A stretch of DNA of 64,000 bases from Olivibacter domesticus (GTDB lineage: Bacteria > Bacteroidota > Bacteroidia > Sphingobacteriales > Sphingobacteriaceae): positions 348,461 to 412,460 of the forward strand of contig NZ_FOAF01000004.1 of NCBI RefSeq assembly GCF_900109575.1, written 5' to 3'. Shown in pieces: positions 8,467 to 17,077 of the stretch. Made by a program: the position numbers and the translations under genes. Below the pieces are notes generated by a model. It made no database searches and was not told the DNA's origin. It saw nothing but the letters and a program-made list of their open reading frames with translations. Within the stretch, counting starts at the first letter, position 1, and every line of letters begins with the position of its first letter.

Positions 8467-11217
8467 TTAAAGAATACCGAGCTCCACACTGGTCTGTTCT
8501 TGACCGAGCGGAACAATATAAGCTCCGCGTTCTTGTTGATATTGCCCTTTTAATGAATACATCGCTCCCTCGCTCTCTCCACCTTGTTCTAAGCGAAGGA
8601 ATGCTTTAGGCGTAAATTCATCTTTGGAAGCAAGTTTCAACTGAATAGTTTTTGTATTTATATTATAGGAGACTTCGCTAAATCGACCAGCATCTAGCGT
8701 CAGCCATAATTGAGCAGGGGCGATAAACACCTTCGATTTAGCGGCGGTTGTTGGCGTCAAAATAATCGAGCCTTTCTTTTCGGTTAAATTTCCACCAAAA
8801 CTTAACCATCCAAAAGTATTGTCCTTTATAATATAACTGGATGTATTGATGGCATAGCCAAAAAAGCCACTTCCATAGTCGCCTGATAAGGCGTCATTCG
8901 CCAAGGTAGACGGATAGGAATGAAAGGCTGACGGACCAAAACCATCTTTTGTAACGTTAGCTATGGATCCCATCAGACCGCCATAACCTACCCGGAGCAG
9001 ATAAAGATCGTTGGGATGTTTACGATATTCTTTCAAAACAGGGATGGCATTTAAAGCAGAACCATAATGATGTATCTGACGCTCCACCCGTGCTATCTTA
9101 CCGCCATATAGAAAATCCCAGTACCGGCGTGCATTGCCATTGTAAGCCCAATGCGGCACAGTTGGCATATAAGCTAAAATAGCGCTTAATGTAACGGCCG
9201 CCTTATCATCATATCCAAAATAATCTGACCACATATAGACTTCTTCTTGTCCAGTAGAATCCCAAGGCATTTCACTACCAAAAGGGTAATTTAAGGTACG
9301 CCAGTGATCTGCCCGCGCTTTCATTGTCAACTCTAAGGCTTGTGCCTCTTGCTGCATTCCTTCTGCTTTTAAATCCTTTAAGACCAAGAGAAAGATCGTT
9401 CCCTCCATTTGTCCAAACTGCGCATAATAAGGTGCCTGTTTTACCATTGCCATGCTCGTGTTGAATGCATTTTCGAGATACCATTGCCAATTTTTGTCGA
9501 CAATTAAGCCCTGATGATAACGTGCCAAACGATAGAGCACCCAATGCGCTGCGGTAACATGTGGGTAATTGTAAGACCGTCCTACATCATCAGCCCCTTT
9601 TTTATTCCAGGCCGACCATACCTTATAGTTAATAGTAGGATCATAAGTGCCGGGAGGCATCGAATCGGGCTCATAATAAAATACACTTTTCTTTACACCA
9701 TATTTTTGGGAACCTTCGCTGTGCTGAATATTTCCCCAAAGTGTTTGTTGCACAAATTCCTGTAGCTTAGCTAATTCCGCCTTATTTGGCTGCACCAACT
9801 GTTTCATGATGGCTTCCAGCCAACTGCCTGCACCGCCTTCATCACTCAGACCGGCTACCCAAGCTCTACTATCCTGCGTAACCTGTTTTTGCTCCTGGTA
9901 ATCGTAAGAAATAACCGAAGGATTTCTACCAAAGGGGTCATTCGGTTGATTGAACCACTGTTTAGTCGTTAAAAAATGGCCAATGGAATCCATTATTTGT
10001 GTTTCGGGATTAATCACTTTATAATGAATTGTTTGCTCCACTCCATCGGCATACCTTATAGTCACTCTTGCTTTGCCCCAGGTATTTGCAGATACCTCAT
10101 ACACTTCTAGGTTAGCTTTCTTTTTTATTTGTTTAAATGATAAAGCTCCTTTAGGCAATACGGCTATTGAAAGAACTTTCTTTGGATACTTGATAAATAA
10201 TTTTCCCGCTACATCTTTTGGCAGGACATAGCCCGGAACGCCGATGGTAACAGGGCGGAGATTCATTTCAAGCGATTTCTCTACTTGTTTAACATTTTCG
10301 GCAAGTACAAATTGCAAACCGTAGTTTATACTTTCATTGGGTTTTAGCAAAACTGAAGTAGGTTCATTCCACTGCTCTATCCCTTTCCATTCTTTTTCGG
10401 CATAAGCCTTACTGCACACCATCCATTCATAGAAACCTTCAAAAGTGATTCCACGTGGTGTTGGATCATCTAAGAGTGGACGATACGCTTCAAAAGGTGT
10501 CTTTCCGTAAGGTATTACCACTAAAGCTTCACCTTTGCCACTCAAACGCGCTACTTGTAAATATCCAGCATCTTTACCTATATAAGGATCAAAGAACACA
10601 TTTTTTGCATGTGCTTCATCGAGCGTTCGCTTCTGTAAAATGTTGTTGAAGATCATAGGAATACCTAAAGCGCCAATTTCAACTATTTTATCTGATGTAT
10701 TATGCAACTCAAACCGAAGCACTAATTTACCATCTATCTGCTCCCAATAACGATTAATTTTTAAAGGAATGTTAGCGGATAATGTATTCGTTAAATTAGC
10801 GGCTGCAAGTATGTTACCTGTTGGTTTAAGCGTTTCAACTGCTTTTCTATGTTTTGCTGTTGAAAATTCTTGCCACGCTCGCTGACCTGACGTTCTTAAT
10901 CGTAAATTAAGGTCTCCCAGTTGATATAAGCCATCACCTTTTCTCAGATCTAATCTATCGCCCGGGGTGAAGTCGAAAGACAAATCACTCGTGGGATACA
11001 ACGCTGCAACTGTTTGGGATTGTTTTACAAGCGCCAACTCGAAAGTTTTGGTTCGATGCTTCTGCATGCCTCCCTCAATGCCTAAAGTAGCAGGTCTTTT
11101 CGATAAGGCATCCCAAGGGTTTTGCGCATCAGAAACCTTTGCAACCAACAATAAGGCTGATATCATTACACTATTCTTAGCGATTGTAAGTAGCCGATTT
11201 TTTAAGGAATCACGCAT
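8467..11217 (-). CDS. Large secreted DUF5695-like protein, putative glycosidase
   Basis: 916 residues from ATG 11217; the longer frame from GTG 11262 is rejected because it runs through the operator and predicted promoter. A signal peptide (MRDSLKNRLL... to VSDAQ) indicates export. The N-terminal half is beta-rich with aromatic-rich stretches; the C-terminal half is helical and Trp/Tyr-rich (YPHVTAAHWVLYRLARYH, WSDYFGYDDKAAVTLSAILAYMP), in the style of an alpha/alpha toroid. I recognise it as resembling DUF5695 proteins but this is from memory of the pattern. No catalytic residues can be assigned. Its own AraR-like operator places it in the arabinose regulon, so a role in cleaving an arabinose-containing glycan is inferred. 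It has its own terminator and no SusCD partner adjacent. Confidence 0.7.
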   Translation of the reverse strand: MRDSLKNRLLTIAKNSVMISALLLVAKVSDAQNPWDALSKRPATLGIEGGMQKHRTKTFELALVKQSQTVAALYPTSDLSFDFTPGDRLDLRKGDGLYQLGDLNLRLRTSGQRAWQEFSTAKHRKAVETLKPTGNILAAANLTNTLSANIPLKINRYWEQIDGKLVLRFELHNTSDKIVEIGALGIPMIFNNILQKRTLDEAHAKNVFFDPYIGKDAGYLQVARLSGKGEALVVIPYGKTPFEAYRPLLDDPTPRGITFEGFYEWMVCSKAYAEKEWKGIEQWNEPTSVLLKPNESINYGLQFVLAENVKQVEKSLEMNLRPVTIGVPGYVLPKDVAGKLFIKYPKKVLSIAVLPKGALSFKQIKKKANLEVYEVSANTWGKARVTIRYADGVEQTIHYKVINPETQIMDSIGHFLTTKQWFNQPNDPFGRNPSVISYDYQEQKQVTQDSRAWVAGLSDEGGAGSWLEAIMKQLVQPNKAELAKLQEFVQQTLWGNIQHSEGSQKYGVKKSVFYYEPDSMPPGTYDPTINYKVWSAWNKKGADDVGRSYNYPHVTAAHWVLYRLARYHQGLIVDKNWQWYLENAFNTSMAMVKQAPYYAQFGQMEGTIFLLVLKDLKAEGMQQEAQALELTMKARADHWRTLNYPFGSEMPWDSTGQEEVYMWSDYFGYDDKAAVTLSAILAYMPTVPHWAYNGNARRYWDFLYGGKIARVERQIHHYGSALNAIPVLKEYRKHPNDLYLLRVGYGGLMGSIANVTKDGFGPSAFHSYPSTLANDALSGDYGSGFFGYAINTSSYIIKDNTFGWLSFGGNLTEKKGSIILTPTTAAKSKVFIAPAQLWLTLDAGRFSEVSYNINTKTIQLKLASKDEFTPKAFLRLEQGGESEGAMYSLKGQYQQERGAYIVPLGQEQTSVELGIL

Positions 11218-11244
11218 AGGAAAGGATTTTATTTCAGTATTATA

Positions 11245-11264
11245 CAAATGTATAAAAGACACTT
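11245..11264 (-). promoter_or_regulatory. Promoter -7 box overlapping AraR-like operator, site 3
   Basis: Operator AAATGT-N7-ACACTT (11246-11264; 11 of 12 arm bases match the consensus) overlaps a perfect minus-strand TACATTTG (11252-11245). A TTG lies 17 bases upstream of that box. The ATG is 28 bases downstream of the box. A bound protein here would block the promoter. Confidence 0.6.
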
Positions 11265-11341
11265 ATTTTCAAGAAGGCAGATTTGAATGAATGTTACTCT
11301 TATTTTAACACTGTGATCAAATGAATTTCGCCCGGATAAAC

Positions 11342-13591
11342 TTACCAAGCAGGCGGTTCAACATCCAATAAATGTTTCACAAAATAGTCCCTTCTTTTAT
11401 GTTCACCGAAATCGCCTCCGGAAGAGTGCCCCATGCCCGGCACCATGATAAAATCAAAGTTCTTATTAGCTTTTATTAATGCATTCACTACTTGCAGGGT
11501 AGAGGAAGGGTCAACATTATCATCTAACTCTCCTACGATTAACATTAATTTCCCTTGCAATCGATACGCATTTTCCACGTTCGACGATTCTGCATAATGC
11601 GGTCCGATAGGATAACCCATCCATTGTTCATTCCACCACATTTTATCCATCCGATTATCATGACAACCACAGGACGAAATCGCTACTTTATAAAATTCAG
11701 GGTGAAAAAGCATGGCACCAGCAGAACTTTGCCCACCTGCAGAAGTTCCATAAATTCCTACTTTACTAATATCCATATAGGAGTATTTCTTAGCCGCAGC
11801 TTTCATCCAAGCGATCCTATCGGGGAAACCGGCATCTTTTAAGTTCTTCCAACATACATCATGAAAGGCTTTTGAACGGTTAGAGGTTCCCATGCCATCC
11901 ATCTGCACGACGATGAAACCTAGTTCGGCTAGTTCTTGTGCTCCATATGGCACTAGGGTTTGGAAGCTTTTTGGAACAAATGAACTGTGTGGACCGGCAT
12001 AGATATACTCTATAACAGGATATTTTTTATTTTCATCGAAGTTAGTAGGCCGCACAATAATACCCCAGATATCCGTTTGGCCATCCCTGCCTTTTGCTGT
12101 AAACACTTCAGGCATCTTCCAGCCTATTGTCAGCAGAGATTTAATATCCGCTTTTTCGAGTTCCATCAACACCTTTCCATCTACCGCGCTCCTTATTACT
12201 GTAACTGGTGGTGAGTCGATACGCGAATATTGATCGACAAAAGCAGCGGAATCTGTGGAAAAAGTGCCTTCGTGGTTGGCATTTTCCTTTGTCAAAGCCG
12301 TTAGTTCGCTTCCATCAAAATTAACACGATAATACTGAACAAGATATGGATCTTGTCCTTTTTCCCTTCCGCTTGCTGCAAAAATAATCTGCCTCTTTGC
12401 CTCATCTACTATCACCACTTTTCGAACCACCCAATCTCCTTTCGTAATTTGGTTTTTAACTGTTCCGGTAATACCGTCATACAGATAAAGATGGTTCCAG
12501 CCATCCCGCTCTGACGCCCATATCAATTCTTTTCCATCAGCCACATCATAACGATATTTCTTACCACTATAGTCGATAAAAGTTTTACTTTGCTCGTCGA
12601 TTAAAACCTTTGCAGCACCTGTTGTGGCATCCATTTCGATGACACTATATCGCTGATGTCCTCGCTGGTTATATTCTACTGTAAATGAGCGACTATCTTT
12701 ACGCCAATCCGGAAATGAAAGATCATATTGGTTAACTATCAAACTAGCTGGCAGGGTAAACATTTTTTTCTGCCCTATCAAAAACAGTGTAGGGGTACGT
12801 TGAGGTAACGCATCGCCAGGTTTTAGGTAATTACGTGTTTGTAACTTTGGCTGCAGTTGATCACTTGGCGATGATTCTATTAAATAGAGCGTATGATCTT
12901 CGTTTTTTCTCACTTTAGCTGCTACCAATTTTTTGCTATCGGGCGACCAGAACATATCGCTATCGTAGTATTCGCCCGTAGATCCATCAAAACTAAGCTG
13001 CATTTCCTTTTCAGATAAGCCATTCCGCTTTACATAAACGTTATAGTTTTTGATATAGGCGACCCACTGACTATCCGGTGAAAAACTCTTCTTATGTTGA
13101 TCTTCTTTCATGCGTCCTCCCCAATAGCGATTCCCTTTAGCCAAACGTTCCGTAAATTCCTTATCCTCCCTTAGCTCATTAGTCGGAAGATTTAACCTCC
13201 ATCCCTTATTAAATGCAGCAAACTGAAGTTGTTTAGATGAATCTGGAAAACTAATTTGTGTGAGTGGTAGATCAGCTGGATTTACTACCTCTTTAGTTCC
13301 CTGCCTCAATTGCTGTGCTACGTTTTGATGATCGAAAGCCAGTTTTTTTTCGTTTTTCTTCCAATTGGCTATTATGAATTGCTTTCCCTCCCTGGTAGTT
13401 TTGCTATAAAAGACTTGATCTGTACCTTTCATCCACAAAATACTAGCGGTTAAGTTGAGCGCTTTCCCTTTTACTAGTTGCCGCATATTATTTGCCCGTT
13501 CATAGTCGGCTTTAGTACCCTGAGCATTAAGAATTATAGCGTTAAAAATGAGAATTATCAGTAAGGAAGCAATATGTAAGAGGGTTTTCAT
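11342..13591 (-). CDS. S9 family dipeptidyl peptidase (DPP IV type), exported
   Basis: 749 residues from ATG 13591, which gives a clean signal peptide (MKTLLHIASLLIILIFN); the longer frame reads back into the permease gene and is rejected. N-terminal eight-bladed beta-propeller-like region (DPPIV_N), then an alpha/beta-hydrolase domain with nucleophile Ser617 (GTSAGG), Asp690/691 (ELDDNV) and His722 (GMGHSS), correctly ordered and spaced. The enzyme removes dipeptides from peptide N-termini in the periplasm or at the surface. Its ATG overlaps the TGA of the permease (ATGA), indicating translational coupling in one operon with the permease and the DUF885 peptidase. Exact P1 specificity is not known. 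Confidence 0.93.
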   Translation of the reverse strand: MKTLLHIASLLIILIFNAIILNAQGTKADYERANNMRQLVKGKALNLTASILWMKGTDQVFYSKTTREGKQFIIANWKKNEKKLAFDHQNVAQQLRQGTKEVVNPADLPLTQISFPDSSKQLQFAAFNKGWRLNLPTNELREDKEFTERLAKGNRYWGGRMKEDQHKKSFSPDSQWVAYIKNYNVYVKRNGLSEKEMQLSFDGSTGEYYDSDMFWSPDSKKLVAAKVRKNEDHTLYLIESSPSDQLQPKLQTRNYLKPGDALPQRTPTLFLIGQKKMFTLPASLIVNQYDLSFPDWRKDSRSFTVEYNQRGHQRYSVIEMDATTGAAKVLIDEQSKTFIDYSGKKYRYDVADGKELIWASERDGWNHLYLYDGITGTVKNQITKGDWVVRKVVIVDEAKRQIIFAASGREKGQDPYLVQYYRVNFDGSELTALTKENANHEGTFSTDSAAFVDQYSRIDSPPVTVIRSAVDGKVLMELEKADIKSLLTIGWKMPEVFTAKGRDGQTDIWGIIVRPTNFDENKKYPVIEYIYAGPHSSFVPKSFQTLVPYGAQELAELGFIVVQMDGMGTSNRSKAFHDVCWKNLKDAGFPDRIAWMKAAAKKYSYMDISKVGIYGTSAGGQSSAGAMLFHPEFYKVAISSCGCHDNRMDKMWWNEQWMGYPIGPHYAESSNVENAYRLQGKLMLIVGELDDNVDPSSTLQVVNALIKANKNFDFIMVPGMGHSSGGDFGEHKRRDYFVKHLLDVEPPAW

Positions 13592-15057
13592 GCTATAATC
13601 TGTTTTTTTGCTATATAATAATATACTGGAATACCCGCTAAAGTAAGAAGAAGTCCTGGCCAAGTGTATTGCGGTTTGTAGATAATTAATAACAGACAAA
13701 AGGTTGTTCCCATTAAAATATAGATAATAGGTAATACCGGATATCCGAAAGCTTTATAAGGGCGAGGATGATCTGGCTTTTTCTTTCGAAGAATAAAAAT
13801 TCCGGCGATCGTCAGCATATAAAACAAAACCACCACAAAAGATATCATGTCTAATAGGTCGCCGTATTTACCACTTAAACACCATAAAGAAGCAATAATA
13901 GCCTGTAACCAAAGGGCTACTTCGGGAACAGCATTTTTATTTAATGTACCCACCTTCTTGAAAAACACCCCTTCCTTTGCCATTGAATAATAAACACGCG
14001 CACCCGCCATAATCAGTCCATTGTTACAGCCGAAAGTAGAAACCATAATCATCAAAGCAATAATCACAGTACCCGATCCGCCAAAAATAACATGCGAAGC
14101 GGTAACTGCCACACGATCTTTTTCGGAAGCGGCCATTTCAGGCAAGGTTAACACACCCGTGTACATGATATTAGTAAGCATATACAGCAAGGTTACAAGA
14201 ATGGTTCCCAATGCCAGACTCAAGCCAACATTGCGTTGTGGATTTTTAACTTCTCCTGCTATAAATGCCACGCTATGCCAAGAGTCGCTACTAAATATGG
14301 AGCCAACCATAGCTGCAGCAATAGCGCCAAAAGCGGCCATGGTGGTATATATTTCAAACGATCCGTCGACATTTAGACGTTGCAGGTCCCATGTTATACC
14401 ACTTAACCAGTTAGCTTTCCAGACCTCGGATTTTAAGGCCCACAGACCAAAAATAATCAACAAGGCTAATGAAAGGATCTTTGCCAAGGTAATAATGGTT
14501 TGCACCCATTTGGCATTGCTCACACCACGCGTATTAATATATGTAAGCAGCACAATAACGATTATACTTAATAGTTGCGCCGGCGAAATGGTTAAAAACC
14601 CGAGGTCTAACATGATCATATCTTCACTAACCTGTGGAATTAAATAGGCTGTAAACTTTGCAAAGGCAACACCAACCGCTGCAATCGTAGCGGTTTGAAT
14701 AACAGTAAAAAAACTCCAGCCATATAAAAAGCTGATAAGTGGATTATAGGCCTCTTTAAGGTAGATATATTGCCCTCCAGCCTTAGGGAACATGGAGCTT
14801 AACTCACCGTAACTCAGTGCGGCAGTTAGTGTCATAAAACCGGTAATAAACCAAACGAACATTAGCCAACCTGCACTGCCCGTTTGACGGACAATATCTG
14901 CGCTTACTATAAAGATTCCTGACCCAATCATGCTTCCCGCTACCAACATCGTGGCATCGATAAGTCGTAAAGAAGGCTTGAATGATGGCTGACTACCACT
15001 CAAGGAATCAGAAACCTGATTTGATACTGTTTGAGAATCGCTTTTATTTGAAATCAT
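13588..15057 (-). CDS. APC-superfamily amino-acid permease (LAT-like)
   Basis: 489 residues with about 12 hydrophobic segments. The first helix has the APC substrate-binding motif G-S-M-I-G-S-G-I-F. A ~28-residue hydrophilic head precedes it. It would take up amino acids released by the flanking peptidases through the inner membrane. Its start overlaps the DUF885 stop by 14 bases and its stop overlaps the S9 peptidase start, so the three genes are one tightly coupled unit. Substrate cannot be read from sequence. Confidence 0.92.
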   Translation of the reverse strand: MISNKSDSQTVSNQVSDSLSGSQPSFKPSLRLIDATMLVAGSMIGSGIFIVSADIVRQTGSAGWLMFVWFITGFMTLTAALSYGELSSMFPKAGGQYIYLKEAYNPLISFLYGWSFFTVIQTATIAAVGVAFAKFTAYLIPQVSEDMIMLDLGFLTISPAQLLSIIVIVLLTYINTRGVSNAKWVQTIITLAKILSLALLIIFGLWALKSEVWKANWLSGITWDLQRLNVDGSFEIYTTMAAFGAIAAAMVGSIFSSDSWHSVAFIAGEVKNPQRNVGLSLALGTILVTLLYMLTNIMYTGVLTLPEMAASEKDRVAVTASHVIFGGSGTVIIALMIMVSTFGCNNGLIMAGARVYYSMAKEGVFFKKVGTLNKNAVPEVALWLQAIIASLWCLSGKYGDLLDMISFVVVLFYMLTIAGIFILRKKKPDHPRPYKAFGYPVLPIIYILMGTTFCLLLIIYKPQYTWPGLLLTLAGIPVYYYIAKKQIIA

Positions 15058-16828
15058 AGAATTTCCAAGTTGTTTTAAAATTTTTGGATAGCGCTTGTTT
15101 GGTGAGTACTGCCCGCATTAATTCAATAGGCATTTGATTTTCTTTCATAAAGGCGTCATGAAACTCCTTCATACTCATCTTACCACTATCTACCAACTCA
15201 TGTTTTAATCCCATAATCTGAATCCCGCCAAGAAGATAGGCCGCTTGATAAAGTGGCGGATAATTTCCTTGGAAGGAACGCCTTACTTCCCCTTCTGCGT
15301 TTGCCTGTTCAAAACCTACACGATCGACCAAGAAATCGATGCATTCTTGGGGCGACCATTTTCCTAAATGATAGTTGAGAGAGAAGATAATACGTGCACA
15401 ACGATGCATGCGCCAGAACAACATTCCTATACGCTCCTCTGGCGTTTTGGCAAAACCATTCTCATATAGCAATAACTCCCAATAGAGCGCCCAACCTTCC
15501 GTATAAAATGGCGTATTAAATTCTCTCCGATAGGGCTTGTAACGACTATTCATAAAATACTGTAGATGATGCCCGGGGATAAGTTCATGCTGTACAGTAC
15601 CCCTTGAAAAATAAGGATTATTTCCACGCATACTCATCAATTTATCTTCATAAGACATCTCCGGAGTAGGATAAGATATGCTAATTTCTCTACCTCCAGT
15701 AAAGAATGGATTTACGAGTTGCCTTTCAGGTGTCATCATAATCATACCCCAAGTCTCATCAGCCAATTCCGGCCAGGTAATCCAGTCGCGCTCGGTTATA
15801 AAAGATTTCGCATCGTTATATAACTTTACAATTAGCTCCGGTTGTTTTCCAACAGGCACATAACTATTTTTAACCTGCTCTTGTGCTTTTTTCCAATCGT
15901 CTCCAAAGCCCATTTCTTTAGAAGCTTTCAGCAATTCTTTATCGCACCAAGCAAACTCCTGATTGGCAAGCGTAATCAACTCTTGCGGCGTATAAGGAAT
16001 GAACTCTCGCTGTAACAGTTTATTCAGTGTTTCTTCTCCTACAGGGTTACCTTTAATGCCACTTTTATCTGGTTTTTGGGTTGTTCTTATTTCACCATTC
16101 GCCACTAATGCTTCCCCATATTTACCCAAAAGAGAATCCACCTCTTCATACGTTTTTGGTACCCACCAAGTAAATGCCGGGTCATAACCATTATAAAAAC
16201 CGTATACGTTTTTTAATCTCGCCTGTAGTGCCGTAACCGCCTCTTGTGCAAAGACGGCCTGTTTCATATCAATTTTCGGCTGTTGAGGGAAGGTTTCTAA
16301 TGTGCTTTTTAATGTTTTAGCTAGCATATTCAACTGCTTAGCTACTTTTTCGCCATCAATTGTATTTCCCCGTAGTCGTTCTTTTTCTAAGTCATAAACC
16401 ATAGGTGCAAAAGGTATCAAAGCAGTTATATGCTCATACTCAGCCTCTTCTTCCTTTAGTTCTTCATCAAATCTTTCTATTTGATTTTTAAGTAGAATAT
16501 AATCAACTTGCCCATTCACCTGAAGTTGCTCAAAAGGAAATTGCTCGATCTCTTGAAGATAGGCCTGATTGATTTCTGCTAGTCTTTTACGTTGGGTAGG
16601 CGAGTTTAAGACGGGTTGATAAGAATAGCCACGAGGTGCTCGAGGCGAATAAAAATCAAGCAATGTACGTACATCCTGGTTATATCGGATAATAGTAGGC
16701 GCTAATTCACTTGTTTGACTATAAAAATCGGGGGCTTGTGCCTTTACTTCCTGCAGTTGAACTAAAAAGAAAAAGGCAAACACTACTTTTGATAGCTGTT
16801 GAACAGCTTTCGAATTAAAATTAATCAT
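15044..16828 (-). CDS. DUF885 family metallopeptidase, exported
   Basis: 594 residues with a signal peptide ending near VKAQ. The family zinc motif His-Glu-x-x-x-Gly-His-His is present (H414, E415, G419, H420, H421; HELIPGHH). Members are zinc-dependent carboxypeptidase-like enzymes found across bacteria; substrates are poorly known. First gene of the peptide operon (DUF885, permease, S9 peptidase). A minus-strand TATATTTG box at 16936-16929 is a candidate promoter with a leader of about 90 bases. No AraR-like operator is seen upstream, so the operon is probably regulated independently of the arabinose genes around it. Confidence 0.9.
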   Translation of the reverse strand: MINFNSKAVQQLSKVVFAFFFLVQLQEVKAQAPDFYSQTSELAPTIIRYNQDVRTLLDFYSPRAPRGYSYQPVLNSPTQRKRLAEINQAYLQEIEQFPFEQLQVNGQVDYILLKNQIERFDEELKEEEAEYEHITALIPFAPMVYDLEKERLRGNTIDGEKVAKQLNMLAKTLKSTLETFPQQPKIDMKQAVFAQEAVTALQARLKNVYGFYNGYDPAFTWWVPKTYEEVDSLLGKYGEALVANGEIRTTQKPDKSGIKGNPVGEETLNKLLQREFIPYTPQELITLANQEFAWCDKELLKASKEMGFGDDWKKAQEQVKNSYVPVGKQPELIVKLYNDAKSFITERDWITWPELADETWGMIMMTPERQLVNPFFTGGREISISYPTPEMSYEDKLMSMRGNNPYFSRGTVQHELIPGHHLQYFMNSRYKPYRREFNTPFYTEGWALYWELLLYENGFAKTPEERIGMLFWRMHRCARIIFSLNYHLGKWSPQECIDFLVDRVGFEQANAEGEVRRSFQGNYPPLYQAAYLLGGIQIMGLKHELVDSGKMSMKEFHDAFMKENQMPIELMRAVLTKQALSKNFKTTWKFYDFK

Positions 16829-16928
16829 TCTCTTTGCTATTTGTAAATTATATTTTAAATCAGCCTTATTTATGGCAGATTGCCCTAAGTAAAATGGAGG
16901 TTTATATCTTTTAAATTGTTAGCAAGAG

Positions 16929-16936
16929 CAAATATA
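16929..16936 (-). promoter_or_regulatory. Candidate -7 box of the peptidase operon
   Basis: Exact TATATTTG (TAnnTTTG) on the minus strand, with a weak TTTA about 18 bases upstream. It is the only exact match in the gap before the DUF885 gene. Confidence 0.4.
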
Positions 16937-17002
16937 ATTTTATAGCAAGGTAATAAACTATCATATATTAACCAGTTATTACCTTATTTAAATCAATTAC
17001 AT

Positions 17003-17037
17003 AAAAAAAGTGGTGTACGAAAGTACACCACTTTTTT
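17003..17037. terminator. Strong terminator after GH97 (bidirectional)
   Basis: Perfect 9-bp stem GTGGTGTAC / GTACACCAC with a GAAA loop, flanked by A7 and T6 so that it works on either strand. It ends the GH51-GH43-galM-GH97 operon and insulates the peptidase operon. Confidence 0.9.
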
Positions 17038-17077
17038 ATTGAATTCTTTTTTATTCGTTTACTTTTATCAATGCTTC

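Noticed and set aside
8335..8553. 72-codon plus-strand frame
   Set aside because: It runs through the operator and a terminator and then antisense over the end of the DUF5695-like gene; composition is not protein-like.
11218..11262. GTG start for the DUF5695-like protein
   Set aside because: The extension covers the operator and -7 box; the ATG at 11217 begins a normal signal peptide.
14021..14647. 208-codon frame antisense to the permease gene
   Set aside because: Shadow of a strong membrane-protein gene; no motifs and overlaps it entirely.
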